Below are positions 1 through 12,600 of a stretch of DNA of 64,000 nucleotides, in pieces; positions within the stretch are counted from its first letter, which is position 1; each line of letters begins with the position of its first letter. The notes beneath the pieces are model-generated. The model saw only the letters and a program-made list of their open reading frames with translations, did no database searches and was not told the DNA's origin. Made by a program: the position numbers and the translations under genes. Source of the DNA: Dromaius novaehollandiae (lineage: Eukaryota; Chordata; Aves; Casuariiformes; Dromaiidae). Location of the stretch: NCBI RefSeq assembly GCF_036370855.1, contig NC_088112.1, positions 16,484,469 through 16,548,468 of the forward strand. The letters are read 5' to 3'.

Positions 1-494
1 CAGCCCCTCTCCGTGGGGTCACAGCAGTGGGGCAAGGGAGGTCTGCCCTGCCCCATGCAACCTTTGGTCGGGCACTGATGAAGAGGGTTTTTCATTCACC
101 CTCAGTTCTTCAGTCCATTCTCCAGAAGCTGGCACCTCAGCAGACACCTCCACTGCATTTTCTTAGTAGAAATCCTTCACAGATAATGAAATGGCTCCAA
201 GCCCTCTCTTCGCAGCCTGGGGGCCTGCCTTAATACCTACGTCAATCCTCCCAGCCCTGCCCACATGCACGCTCGCTGCCTCCCCTTGCACCCTCACCTG
301 AGCGCAAGGAGGGTGCTTGGGCTGCTCTGCTTCCACATGGGGCTGGCCCAAGGCAATGGGTCCTACTTACCCCTGTGGGGAGGAACAGAGCCTCAGAGGT
401 GACAGCAGAGAAGCCGGGCAAGCCAGGGACAGCTGGAGCACTGTGTGGAGGGGAGCATGCATCTCACACGTCGTCACCTTCTCCTTGGCCACAG
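1..494 (+). other. ABLIM3: ABLIM3 intron, partial
   Basis: Intron preceding the first visible exon, which starts at 495. Open frames here are short and match no LIM sequence, and I see no repeat. The exons for LIM1 and most of LIM2 must lie further upstream. Confidence 0.75.
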
Positions 495-607
495 GAAGCC
501 ATTCCCCATCGGAGACAAAGTCACGTTCAGCGGGAAGGACTGTGTCTGCCAAAACTGCTCCCATTCTCTGATCAGCACCAAACCCATCAAGATCCATGGG
601 CCCAGCC
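495..607 (+). CDS. ABLIM3: ABLIM3 exon: end of LIM domain 2
   Basis: Acceptor ACAG before 495 and donor GTAAGT at 608. It starts with the last base of a split Arg codon and reads [16 protein letters not shown], then CQNC with the last zinc ligands of LIM2, ending in GPS and the first base of a His codon. It is the most 5' coding exon visible. Confidence 0.93.
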
Positions 608-3600
608 GTAAGTTGACTGCTCTCATGTACGTCTGCAAGGAAAGTTATTACACAAGCCTTCTTCAGACCCTGATCCTTGGGGTTATCAGGGTTACTGGTG
701 ATGGTTCCCTCCCAGCTGGTGGTACAGGGGCTGGTTGGGCCTTCAGGAAAACCAGCCAGGGTAAGAAGTCAGACACCCTGGCTGTGATGCACAGTCCACT
801 TTGTGTTTGCTATCCCTTAAATATATTTTTAAGCTATTGGAAGGCTTGTCCTCTGAGTTTTCTAACAGGGTAACAGCTCAGGCTTTTCCTGCTCAGCCTG
901 AATACTGACCAAGGCTGGGGTACTCCCGGGCACAGCTCCCCTTGCCCGGCCAGACCAGAGCTTGGGGAAGTGCCTGCAAGGGCTTCAGGACCAGCATGCA
1001 GCACAGCATGGAGAGATGAGTGTTCACGGAGGTTTTGGAGGAGGAACGGGGTAACCCCTTGGCTCCACCCAAGATTTTTTTCATGCTATGCACATTCACT
1101 TTTGGTTTCGGAAACTCCCTTGGCCTGTTTGTGACCTGGGCGGGTGCTGCCACCAAGCCTTTTGCTGTCTGAGGCAGCAACAGAAATTTTGGAGACAGGG
1201 CTTGGTTTGTGGCAGTGCCCAGAAGTGGGTTTGCAGCAAGTGACAGGAGAGGAGGTTTGCTTTCCTGGTGGGCGCTGTACATCCTAGCCCTGCTGGGATT
1301 CCCTGGAGGCGGCACTGCCAGGAGAAGGCAGGAGATCCCTGGGCCTCCCTGCTGCAGCTCTGTGCCTTGGTATGAACCAGTTAATGCTGTTGCATCAGAG
1401 AGCAGATCCCAGCAGTGGGAAACTGCTGGATCTCGTGCTTTCAGCTGCTAAAGACGGGCTACCCAAAGGGGCATCCTGGCTTTCTTTCTGTGCTGGGGTC
1501 CAAGATCTCTCTGTATGTGAATAGCAGCCTAGAAACACACACCAGGCTTTCCCAAGGGCTTGAGTTATTCAGTGTCTACACAAGCAGGCTGGCTTTGAAA
1601 AGCTTCTTATGCTCATTCCCTCACACTGATCCCAACCTAAAACTCAGCAAGAGCAATAGAAAAGCTCTTTTGGAGGGATATAGCCTTGGGTTTTTACCCC
1701 AAGTTGTTCCTAATGATACTTTCTTTTCATGTCACACTCATCTCATGGCCTTTGCCCCACAGTCTTTCCTTCCTCTTTTTTCCTTTCCAAGGCTCTGCCT
1801 TGGGCTGCTGCCAGGTTAACGTAGCACCCTGCAGAGCATCCCTTGGGTGTCGAGCTGTTGTTTGCAGAGGGACTAGCTTGAGACCATGTCCAGGGTTAAC
1901 ATGTGGTCCATGCTTTGCTGTCCCCATACGCCCACTTTCACTGCCCTCCAAGTTACCGGGGAAGTTGCCTAACACGTGGGAGGCAGGGAGAACCAGGAGG
2001 CATGCCACCGCATGGTCACCAAAACCCTGCCCTGTCACAAGGCCTGAGCTACAGGGTCCTGGACATGGGGAAGGGATGGGCAGCCACATGCTCTGCCTCT
2101 TGCCTCCTTTCCTCTCCCTTCCCTTCCCCTGCCAGTCATTCCGTTCTCTTGAAATGCGCTCAGACGCTCCTCCCCAGCCTGCAGAGCAAGGTTGCCTGAG
2201 GGCACCATGGTTTATTCATGGGCAGCTGCAGGCAGCAGCCAGATGTGCGTGAGCCTGCTGGCATCTCCCCTCCTGCCGGCTGGGCGAGGGTGGCACTGGC
2301 AGTGCCACCCCAGAAGGGGTGACAGGGGAGGCACACCTCTGCGGGGTGGATGTTGGAAGCAGCTGATGCCATAGCCCACATTGGAGCTCTCTGAGAGGAG
2401 GCCGTCCCTAGAAAAAGGATGCTGTGCCTCTCCCTGCAGCCCTAGAGCTGTGAGCAACTCAAAAACCAGGGCCACAGCAGTTGCATGAGACAGGGAATGG
2501 ATCCTGGCTGAGCTGGTCAGCGTGCTTTATGCCTGAGGCATGGGGTCAAAAATGCTGCCCCGGCATGCAGGGACTTGGTGCACATTTTCCTGAAGACAAG
2601 GTGAGCAGAAAAGCTTGCCTGCTCAGGCAGCTTGCAAGGTGCTGCTGTGCTCCATGGGCGTCACAGGAGGGAGGGGTGTGGCAGTGAGGGAGTTAAGGAG
2701 AAACCCCATCCAGCCCTGTGGGTCTGAAAACCTGCAAGGCCAGAGAGAAAAGGACAAGGAGGAGTCAAGGTCAGGGGTCTGAGGCCCATGTGCTTCCTGC
2801 TCCCAGCCTTGACAAGAGCCAGGGGAAACAGGGAAAGGAAGGGAGTCTCGTAAATACTGCAACGGGGCCGGATGCGGCTGCTGGAGAGCACAGCCCTTCC
2901 TTTGCTCCGCTCGCTGCCAGACGCTTCCCACCACTCCTGCCCCCAGAGGAGAGCCACCCGGGGACCTGTCACGGACAGCACAGTGCCAGCAGCCCACGCG
3001 GTACCCCTGGGCTAAGCATGCACCCAGCAGGGAAAAGCTCCGTGCCAGGGCGGCCACAGTGGGCACACAGCCAGGGTGGCCCGTTGGGGTGGCCAGGTGC
3101 TGCTCCACGGTCCCACCCCCAGCAAAGGCTTTACTCCACAGCCTGATGCTTCGTCTGCCAGATCTCTGGACAAGGGAACATGCTGAGGTGGTGTATTTCC
3201 ATCCAGGGAACTGGCAGAGGAAAGGAGTCATCCCCAGGGGGCTGCAGTGCCAGGGCCAGCATGCTTACAGCAGGATCATCCCCTAGAAAAGGAGATCCTG
3301 CAGGGCAGGGGCACAGGGCTTTCCTCTGAGCGTGTGAAGGGTGCACTTGCTCATGGGTGGGCATGTGAGCCCGTTAGCATGGATGTGTACATTCGGATCC
3401 TGCCGTTCATGCTCAAATCCAAAGCTCCAGTTCCTGTCCCACCTCGCACAGGGAGGGTGTTAAGCGCCCAGGGTACCCTTGAGTTGCCCGGCAAATGCAG
3501 GAGGCTCGTGGGTTGTCCCACAGCATTGCCAAGCCCTCTTGGTGGGGAGCTCAGGCGGTTTCACGCGCTCCCCTTCCCGCTGTCTCCCCAGACTGCGCAG

Positions 3601-6600
3601 GCTGCAAGGAGGAGATCAAGCAAGGCCAGTCTCTCCTGGCCCTGGAGAAGCAGTGGCACGTCAGCTGCTTCAAGTGCCAAACGTGCGGGATCATCCTCAC
3701 CGGCGAGTACATCAGCAAGTGAGTGCCGCCCCCTCGCAGCCTGGGCTGCCGTGCAAGCTGTCGGTCGCCAGTCCTGGAGCTTGCCCTGGGCAGCTGGGGA
3801 GCAGCCACGGGCACAAGGGCTCGCAAGGGCCCCATGCTGGGGGGGCACTGGGGGTCCTGGCAAGGCACGTGATAGGAGACACCTCGGCTGCCCAGCCCCC
3901 TCTCACGCCCAGTTTCCCCTCTCTCCCACAGGGATGGCATCCCCTACTGCGAGACCGACTACCATGCCCAGTTTGGCATCAAGTGCGAGACCTGTGACCG
4001 GTACATCAGCGGCAGGGTCCTGGAGGTGAGTCTCACAGCCAGGGCCACCCATCCTGGTTGGCAGCAGGGACATGATGTGTCTCCCCCAGAGATGCGTGCC
4101 GTGGGGAGCTGCGTGCTCCTGCACCCTTGTATCACCCCCATCCGCTCAGGGCTGGGGCCATCCCTACAGCTGGGTGTGGACACGGTGTGGTCACCTCATC
4201 TGGAGGGTGAAAGTGGGGGAAAGAGCCCACCACCTCCTTGCAGGCCTCCGGAGAGGCAGGAGCCAGAGTGCGTGGTGGCCTCGGTAGGTGACCCCAGGGT
4301 GGGACATGCCTGGGGCCCGAGAGATGGTAGCACCCGCGATAGCTGGCCGTCACCGCACCCTCCTTCTTAGTGCTACCAGCTCACTTGCAGACACGCTTGC
4401 CCAAACCGCATCCCCGCGTGCATCCCTCGCACGCGCTGCCTGTCTGTTGCCTTGGCAACACATCCAACACGGTGGCGGTGTGCGGGCCAAGGAGCTGCAG
4501 CAGCGCCTGCAAAGAGCCATCCCCACAGCCTGCCGGCTGCCCTTCACAAAGCTGGCGGACCAGGCGGGGAGGGGGCTGGCACGGCAGCCGTGAGAGCATT
4601 TTGGGCAATGGTAGAGCTGAGCTGCCAGAGCAGAGCCAGAGGGAGTGGGATTGCTGTCTGGGAAGGCCGGAGAGGTTCTTCAGGGCAAGAGCTGTCCTTC
4701 CCATCAGCCAGATGGTCAGGTCCTTCCCGAGCTCCCAACACCAGGAGATGGAGAATGCTCTGTCATGCTCCCAGCTCATTCTTTCTTTCTGTTTCTGCGC
4801 TGACATTTGCAGGGAAAAAAAAATGGAAAACATGGTCTGAGACAGAGAGAAAGATGTCAGAGTGAAACATGCTGTGATTTTTTGGCCCCTCTGGCAATGC
4901 TGAAGGGCTGGGCTGTGGTGAGCAGAGAGGCAGCAATCCTGAAAGCTTGTGGAGTCCCTCCTGAGACCTTCCCATGTGCACGGCTGAGCAGGAGGGGAAG
5001 TGCTCCCAGGGCAGGACCAGCACCTGTTTCACTCGGCTATGCTCAGGCGGCTGTGATTAAGAAGCAGTATCCCAAAATCAGAGGTACGCTGGTTCCACAG
5101 AGAGCCAGCCAGTGGGGGCAGTGGGTTGGAGCGGCTGCAGCAAGGGTGTTCAGGCAGCCGGCAGCCTGAGCAATGTGTACACGTTGGGAAGCAAAGGGGA
5201 ACCTGTTGCTCTTTTGGTGGATCTCGCCCTGTACCAGAGTTTGTGGTGGCCTGGGCTCGCAGCTTGACCTTCCTAGAGGTGCTGGAGAAAGCTCTGCTGT
5301 TCCTGAAATGATGCAGGCCCACATGGGGCTCAGCAACATGGGAGAACAGTGTGCTCAGAGCTCACCTGTGCACGTTTCCATGCTGTGCTAGAGCCTGCTG
5401 CCCGCTCTCGGGGGACAGCCCTAGCACCAGCCCTGCAAAGCTGTGCATCCTCCACCATTGCACCTTGCCTGAGTGGGAGTGGGTGCCATGGAGGGGAGTC
5501 TCAGCAGCTGTCAAGGGGATGTGTGAGAAGCACTGTGGAGAGCAGAGGGCTCCTGAAAGTGGTTGGCTGTGTCAGGGGAGATGCAACACACCTCGAGCTT
5601 CAAAGAGTCCAGCACAGTGTCTGTGCTGGGCTCTCCTTTGGGAACCATTTTGCCACAAACTTGTGAAACCCTGGACGCAGAGATATTTAGCCTGCTGGGA
5701 GCTGCACCGAGACATCTCTAGCTCCTTTCAACTACAACCTGCCAAGAAGTGGTCACCTTTCCTGGTCCCTGCTGGCTGGGCTGGCCTGAAGGCACCAAAC
5801 CTGGCCTGGACAACCTCTCTTGAAGCTGGAGTCCCAAAAGTCCTCCAGCCACTTCCCCCCTACCTTCCTCTTCAGGGAGCATTCTCTGCCTGGAAAGGCT
5901 TTCTGCTGACATAGGGCTTCGGCAGCAATCCCAGCACAGGCTGCAGCGACTGTGAGCTCAGCACTACAGCAGCTGCCACGGGCCAGCTGCCCACTACAGG
6001 GTCGCTGACTTAGCAAGCGTCTGAGTGAAGCAGAGCACAGCCAGAGACTCCCCTGAGGTCAAATCCTTGCCCCTGCTCCTCCTGGGCAGTCTGGTCCCCA
6101 GTAACCCCCTACCAGAAAGGAGCATCCTCAGCCACCTCCCGCATCCCATCCTCCAGCCAAGAAAGGTGGTTGGGGCAGCAAGGCAAACTGGGGGCTACAG
6201 ATATGTGTGGGTGCAGGATGCTCTGCCCCTCCAGAGCAGTGTGTGTGAGGAAAATCAGAGGAGTCAGAGCTGGGACTCCTGCACGGGGCAGGCCTGCAGG
6301 ACCTCCATTGGGTCCAGGGCAGAGGGCTGGGCTTGGGGGCCGTGTCTGGCGGCACTGGTGGGCACCGCTCCCTTGCTGCTGCTCACTGCATTGCTCTTGG
6401 GGGCCTTCACTCGCCTGCTTAAGCTGCAGTGAGTCCAGATGAGTGTAGGACTTTCTTGCCTGAGCTCATCTGAGAGGATAGATGGAAAGCAGCTCCATAG
6501 GGCATGACAAGCAGGCAGGCTGAGACTGGCGGGTAGTTACAGCCTGCCTGCGAACTGGAGACAGCACTGGGCTCTTGCACTCCAACCCTGGCTCTCCTCT

Positions 6601-9600
6601 GAGCCTTGGCTCTCCTACCTGCCAGAGGGGACTGTGAGCTCTGCCCACCCTGTGCCAGGATGTGGGAAGATGCTGGCTGAATCCCATGAGATGCTCTGAA
6701 GAGCAGTTATCTCGCATTAGCACCTCTGCTGCACCAGCGCCCAGGCAAGCAAGCCCTCCTTGCATGAGAGGACTCAGATGGGCTGGAAGTAATTCAGTTT
6801 GGCTCCAGGTTCCCGCCAGGCAGAGCCTAGGTGTAACCTTCCTTCAGATACTGTCAGAGAGCCGAGATGAACATAGGGCTTGGGTCCTGGTGGGCTGCGC
6901 AGGGAGATCACTATGGAGCCTGAGGGCACTGTTTGGCCATGGCCCTTCTCCATCCTGGCAACCATGAGCCCCTGGCTGCTTGCCTCCTCCGGCAGCCAGG
7001 GCCAAGCACAGGCTCCTTACCCGCTTCAGGCACATGCTTGCTAGCTGATATTGAATGATTTCCTGTAAAACTGGAGGCTTTAATAGTCTTCTCCGGCGAA
7101 GCGCAAAATGGAAAGGGTGCCTTTAAATAATTTTAGGCCTTAATGAGCCTTCTCATGCTATCCCATGAGCCTCTGGGCTTTCCAAATGGCTCAGAGCTGT
7201 GCAGCCAGGCTCGAATGATTAATGAGTCTTTAAGGAACCCCAAGCGATAATGAACAGGTCTCTTCACTAACAGCATCTATTAGCTTTTTACGAGCTGTTA
7301 TAGTAATCAATATAAAATAAACAAGGTTTGTACAGTTTGGAGAGTGATTACTCCTTGAAGAGGAGTGGTGGGTGCTTGAAATCTTGGGTGTTTTTGCAGA
7401 AGGTCTGCATTTAAAAGATGGAGCTGCTCTGTCATGTGAAGAGCTGGTATATACTGCCTGAGGAACAGCCAGCCTTGCTCCACATCTGCATCTCCCAGAT
7501 CTGCTAAACATCTCAGGCTTCCCATCTAGCACAGTGTTGCAGCAGCTCATATACTCTATATGGTCTAGATAGGAAAACACAAATATATATATATATATAG
7601 GTTTTTTCTTACTGACAGTGCACCAAGCTGTAGGAGGTGCTATGGGAGGGTTGGAAAGCAGCAAACTATCTTGCTGCAACTCATCTCAGACTCAAAGAGA
7701 AGGATTTGAGAAGGCAATAGATCAGTTTATCAAGGGCCTGTGTTTCCAACTTTAGGTGGTCTCTAGCCATCTTGAAATATAAGAACTGGAATTGCACGCA
7801 GAATGGCCTGTAGTGTTTAGGAGCTGGGATTTAGCCGGGTTGTTTTTAATCTTTCTTTTCCATGTGTTTACAGCTGTCTCTTCAGATTGACAGTTTAGCA
7901 TGACTGCCATTGATTTCCAGCGCTCACTGGCTGAAGCCTGCTGTGAGGAGGAGTGTGCATTGCGATTGTCGCAGCGAGCAGATGCTCTGGCCGGGTTATG
8001 TGCACAGAGTTTAGATTGGGAGGAACTGGCCTTTTCTTAATGAGCCTCTTCCCTTGCCTGTACAGAATGAGTCACCTTCTCAAAGCGTTTGGTATAAAAT
8101 GCAATGAACTTGTTGGAAGGTTGTCAAAGACACAACAGGTTCCAGACAAGGTCCTGGCCATTTTTAGCAGCAAAATTCATTTAGGATCTCTATGGCCCAG
8201 AATCAGTTGGCCTGATGTGCTCTGATTGGCAAAGTGTTAAATGAAAGGTCTTGACCTTGTAAATTGTGGATGGGGCCACGTGCTCAGGAAAGCTCCTTGC
8301 TCACATTGCCTTAGGGACCTTTTCCTTCCCGAAGGACTGGGCCCTTTGTTGCTGCTTATTAGTGCTGGCTCTGTCCCTGCTGCCACCCCAAGGGTGGCTT
8401 TCCCACCTTGTTATCAAGCTTTTGGACCTGGATTAGTGGTATCTGGGCTGTGGGCTGACTTGGGCCAGCCAGGGATTACTTCAGGGAGCTGATGCCCTCT
8501 CTGCCACCTTGGCACACTTGGTCACATCCAAGGGGCAAGACGAGGCTATGACCTCCCTGTGCTAAGGTGCACTGTAATGTAAGGAAAAGGGGTCCCTGCT
8601 AACCTCTGAAAACAGCAAAATCTCCCACTCCGCTCCTCTGCCCAGCCAAAGACCCATCCACTCATATCCTGCACAAGCTGCACGGAAAAAGCCCCTGGCT
8701 AGTAACTAGCTACCATCTGCGTCCCTGAAGAGAATCTCTGCGTGATGAATCCCGGATGATTATCTGGGCAATCAACGCTTTCCTTGTGGCGGACTCTTAG
8801 CAATCTTTGCAGCAAATTTCCCTATTGATCCTCCCCCTTTCAAACTGTTTCCATGCTTTATATATCATAACTATTCCCTTTGTCAGTGAGAGCCTCGTCT
8901 TCCCTCTGCCACCTTAAATCATCCTTCTCCCTCTCTCAGATTATCATCAGGGTAAAATGTCCCTTTGGGTTTTGCTCTTACAGCACAGCCCAGGTTCCTC
9001 TTAGCCCTGAGCTAGCTCCTACCTCCAAGCTCCAAAGCCCAGAAAATGAGCCTATAATTGAAATGCTAACAGACACTTTGAGTGGAAACAAGCTACCAAT
9101 TAAACCTATTATCCCTGTCAAAGAGCAAAGGGAGCAGCTCAGCTCTGTCTCATCTGGGAAAATAGCATATTGTTAGCGCTGGAGTTTGGGCATGGCTTCC
9201 CAGAAGGAGACAACAGAAAAGTTTCTTTAGCTCATGGGAGAGGAGCTAGCAATGACAGCCAGGGAGGCTCTGACAGCCAGCCTCAGGGCTGGGCTTCCCC
9301 CCGGCTTGGCTGAGCTTCAGGATGAAGCCTGCGGTTCCCTTTGCTTTGCGAGGTTTATCTTTCTCCCTTCCCAGCAATGGTCTGTAGACAGGGGGCACTT
9401 AATCCTGCCGGTTTTCTCCAAAACCTTAGAGTTATAGAGAGAAGGAGCTTGTGCAAATCATGGCTGCTTTGCTAAGCGTTACTTCAGAGGATCAAAGTTA
9501 TTTCTAGAGTCCAAGGACAATTTCCTAGAGGTGAGATTTGCCAAAGTACTTTGGGGGTTTGGGACCTCCTGGCCCTGCTTTCTGGTATTTTGGACAGTTA

Positions 9601-12600
9601 AAGGAAAGTGAAAGGCTGCCAGTGTGCTTCATAGTCTTGCAGGTCAGAAGCATTGGCTGGATGAAGCAGGCTCTCTTTTCTCTGCGTGTTGCAGTGGTCT
9701 CTGAGGCTGCCCCAGGAGTTTTGCCACGTTCACCTGGATATTGCCTGCAGCAGAGAGGCCGCTCGCCCTCGGGGCGTGTGAGCAGCTCAGCACCTCCCGC
9801 CTTGCTCAGGGGCCCCTTTTCTCTGCTCGCCGTTGCAGGCAGGAGGGAAGCACTACCACCCCACCTGCGCCCGGTGCGTCCGCTGCCACCAGATGTTCAC
9901 GGAAGGAGAGGAGATGTACCTTACAGGTAGGGACACCCCTGTCACGGGGGGACCCCACTGTAGCGGGGACTCCCATGCCATTCTGGGGTGGTCGGTGGGT
10001 CGGCCACGACCGTTGTGTCACCCTGCTGGGGCAGATGGCCACCAGCACGGCTGCGCAGAGATGTGCTGGCTGTAGGAGAGGGGTTGCCCCACAGCCATGG
10101 GTGGAAAGCAGCATGTCTGGGGTTCAGGTCCTCATAGTAATCAATGTCAGAAGGGTTTTTTCATGCAGCAGCGATTCTGAGCCTGTTCCTGCAGGTCTGG
10201 CTCACCTGGGGCTATCAGAGATGCCTCTCCATTTCTTCGCAGCCCCAAGCTCCTCCCTGGGTTAGGCCTGTCCGCCCAGCATCCTTACTGCTCAGGCAGG
10301 ACCAGTGCTGCCCCTTTCAGCTCCCTGCAATCTCAGGAGCCTGGAGGCATTTCCCTAGAGGAGATTTTGCTTCTTGTAAGGTGGCCTTTTTCTCACTCAG
10401 AGTCTCCCCAAATACCTTCTGAGTGCTGCTGGGACGTGCCTGGATGTGTCCCTGGCCCATGCCCGGTGAGCAGAGGCTGCGATGAGTGCAGGGGCCCCTG
10501 CTGCCACCTCTCCTCCAGCCCCAGGGGATGTGGTCCAGGACCCTTTCCCTGCCACCCGGTTCTCCTCCCCTTGCCTGGGCTACGCTGAGAGCGGCACTGG
10601 AGCGGTTAAGCCTTTGCCACAGCCGGGCGGTTTGGTTTCGCAGGAGCTCATCCCTGCCTGGAGCTGCCTGGGGGGCTGTCGCTGGTGCAGAGGGAGGGCT
10701 TGTTTTCTCTCATAACCTGTGCTTGCCTGACACCCTGAGTCACTAATTACCGTGTGGGTGGGAAAGGGGCAATTGCAGGGCTGGCTGGCTGACACACCCA
10801 GAGCCAGGCAAGAGGCCGGGGCGAGGCGGGGGGATGGAGGCATGGGGTCCCAACAAGGCCCCCTTGGCGGGCGGCAGGGCTGGCATGCTCCCATGGTTCT
10901 GCCCAGCCAGCCCTCCTGACCTGCTTGTCCCTGGGATGCAGCCAGCAGCACGGTGAAGCTCTTCAGCTTTGCTGGTTTTGGTTCGGGGAGCATCCGAGGG
11001 ATGGTGCATGCCCCAAGCGCCGTGTGGCCCTGCAATTCAGCAGCTGCACTGCGCTGCTGCCGTGGAGCGAGCGGTGCTGCCGGGCAGCCCCTGGGATGTC
11101 CCCTCTCTGCTAGTAAATGAGTCATATCCCAAACTGCTCCCTGGTGCAGCGCCTGAAGCCAGCCTGGCACAGCCTGGCGCCTATCCGTGCTGTTAAACTC
11201 GTACAGCCTCCCAAAAGCTCTGACCTGTGCCTGGCCCCTGCTGTCTCCTGAACCGTGACTGGGAATCGTCTGGCTGAAGGCTAGCCAGGCTGGCTGGGCC
11301 AAAACCACACCGGGGTCTGTCATCGCAATTTACTAGCGTTGGCCACTAACTTCCAGTGCTCAGGAACTGCTTAATTTAATAGTGGGGACATGGTCCGGAG
11401 CTCAGAGCAGCTGGTGAAAGGGCCCCTTGCGCTGACTCTGCTTTTCCCACCACCTCTCTGCCTGCAGGGGGACTCGGTTCTCCCCCTGCCCTTCCTTCCC
11501 GGGGAGGTGAGTTACAGCCCCCCGGCCCAGGCACGGGCACGCAGAGGGGACGGAGCCGCTGGGGCTGAGGGAAGGCAACTGGACCCAGGCGGCTGTGGGG
11601 AGCGGGCGGAAAGATCGGAGAGAGTGATTTGTCGGGGCTGAAGCGGCAGGTGGAGGAGCATTGCAGTCCCGGCGCCGTCTCGGCGCTGCCCTGCCTTCCC
11701 TCCGAGGGCATTCCTGTGGCCGTGCCGCGATGCAGGAGGCACCTGGGAAAGGCCGTGGGACCCAGCAGATCAACGCCCCTCACCGGGCCTCGGCGCCTGT
11801 CGCCTGCCTCCCTCCCTCCCTCCTTCCCTGCAGACAGGGTGAGGACAGAAGTGTCTGGGCAGCCTTCAAAGCATCTCTTCAGGGCAAGGTCCTCAGTGGT
11901 GCGTGAGCAGAGAGCTGTCTGCCTCTGCCGTGGGATGGCCCTGGCACCCCTTGGGGATCCTGGCACCCCCCCAGGATCCTGACACCCCCCAGAAGCAGGT
12001 GCATGGGGCTCCAGTGGCTCTGGAGACTTGGATGCAGCTGGATGGTGCAGCCCAAGCCAGGAGATTTGCCCATCTCTCCTGATCCTGAGGGCTCCCCGCT
12101 CTGTCAGTGCACACACTGCCTGCACTGTCTGACCCCTAACTCCCCATGGAGGGACAGTTTGAATCCTACCTCCAGCCATCTGCTTGCCCCTGTAGGGCTG
12201 CCCCTCTCCAGGAGCTGCTTAATGCAGGGAATTGCACACCTAAGCGAGATGCTGGTTAGGTGGAGTGAAAGTTGCCTTGGTGTCTCAGTGTAGCTGCTGC
12301 TTGGGAGAGCATGGGTATGTCTCTCCCCAGGAGGAACAGTAGGGTTCCAGAGCAGTACTAGAGAGGGACAGGATGGGGCTCGCTCGTGGCAGAGGCAGTT
12401 GGATGTCCCCTAACAGCTGGTCTGGGCTGCATATGCCACTAAAACACTCTCCCTTCCCTGCGTTTCAGGCTCTGAAGTGTGGCATCCAATCTGCAAGCAG
12501 GCAGCAAGAGCAGAGAAGAAACTGAAGGTAGGTGGCAGGGAGAGGTGCCTTGCTCAGGGAGGTGGCACATCCCTGGTGATGCTCACCTCCAGGCTCTCAG

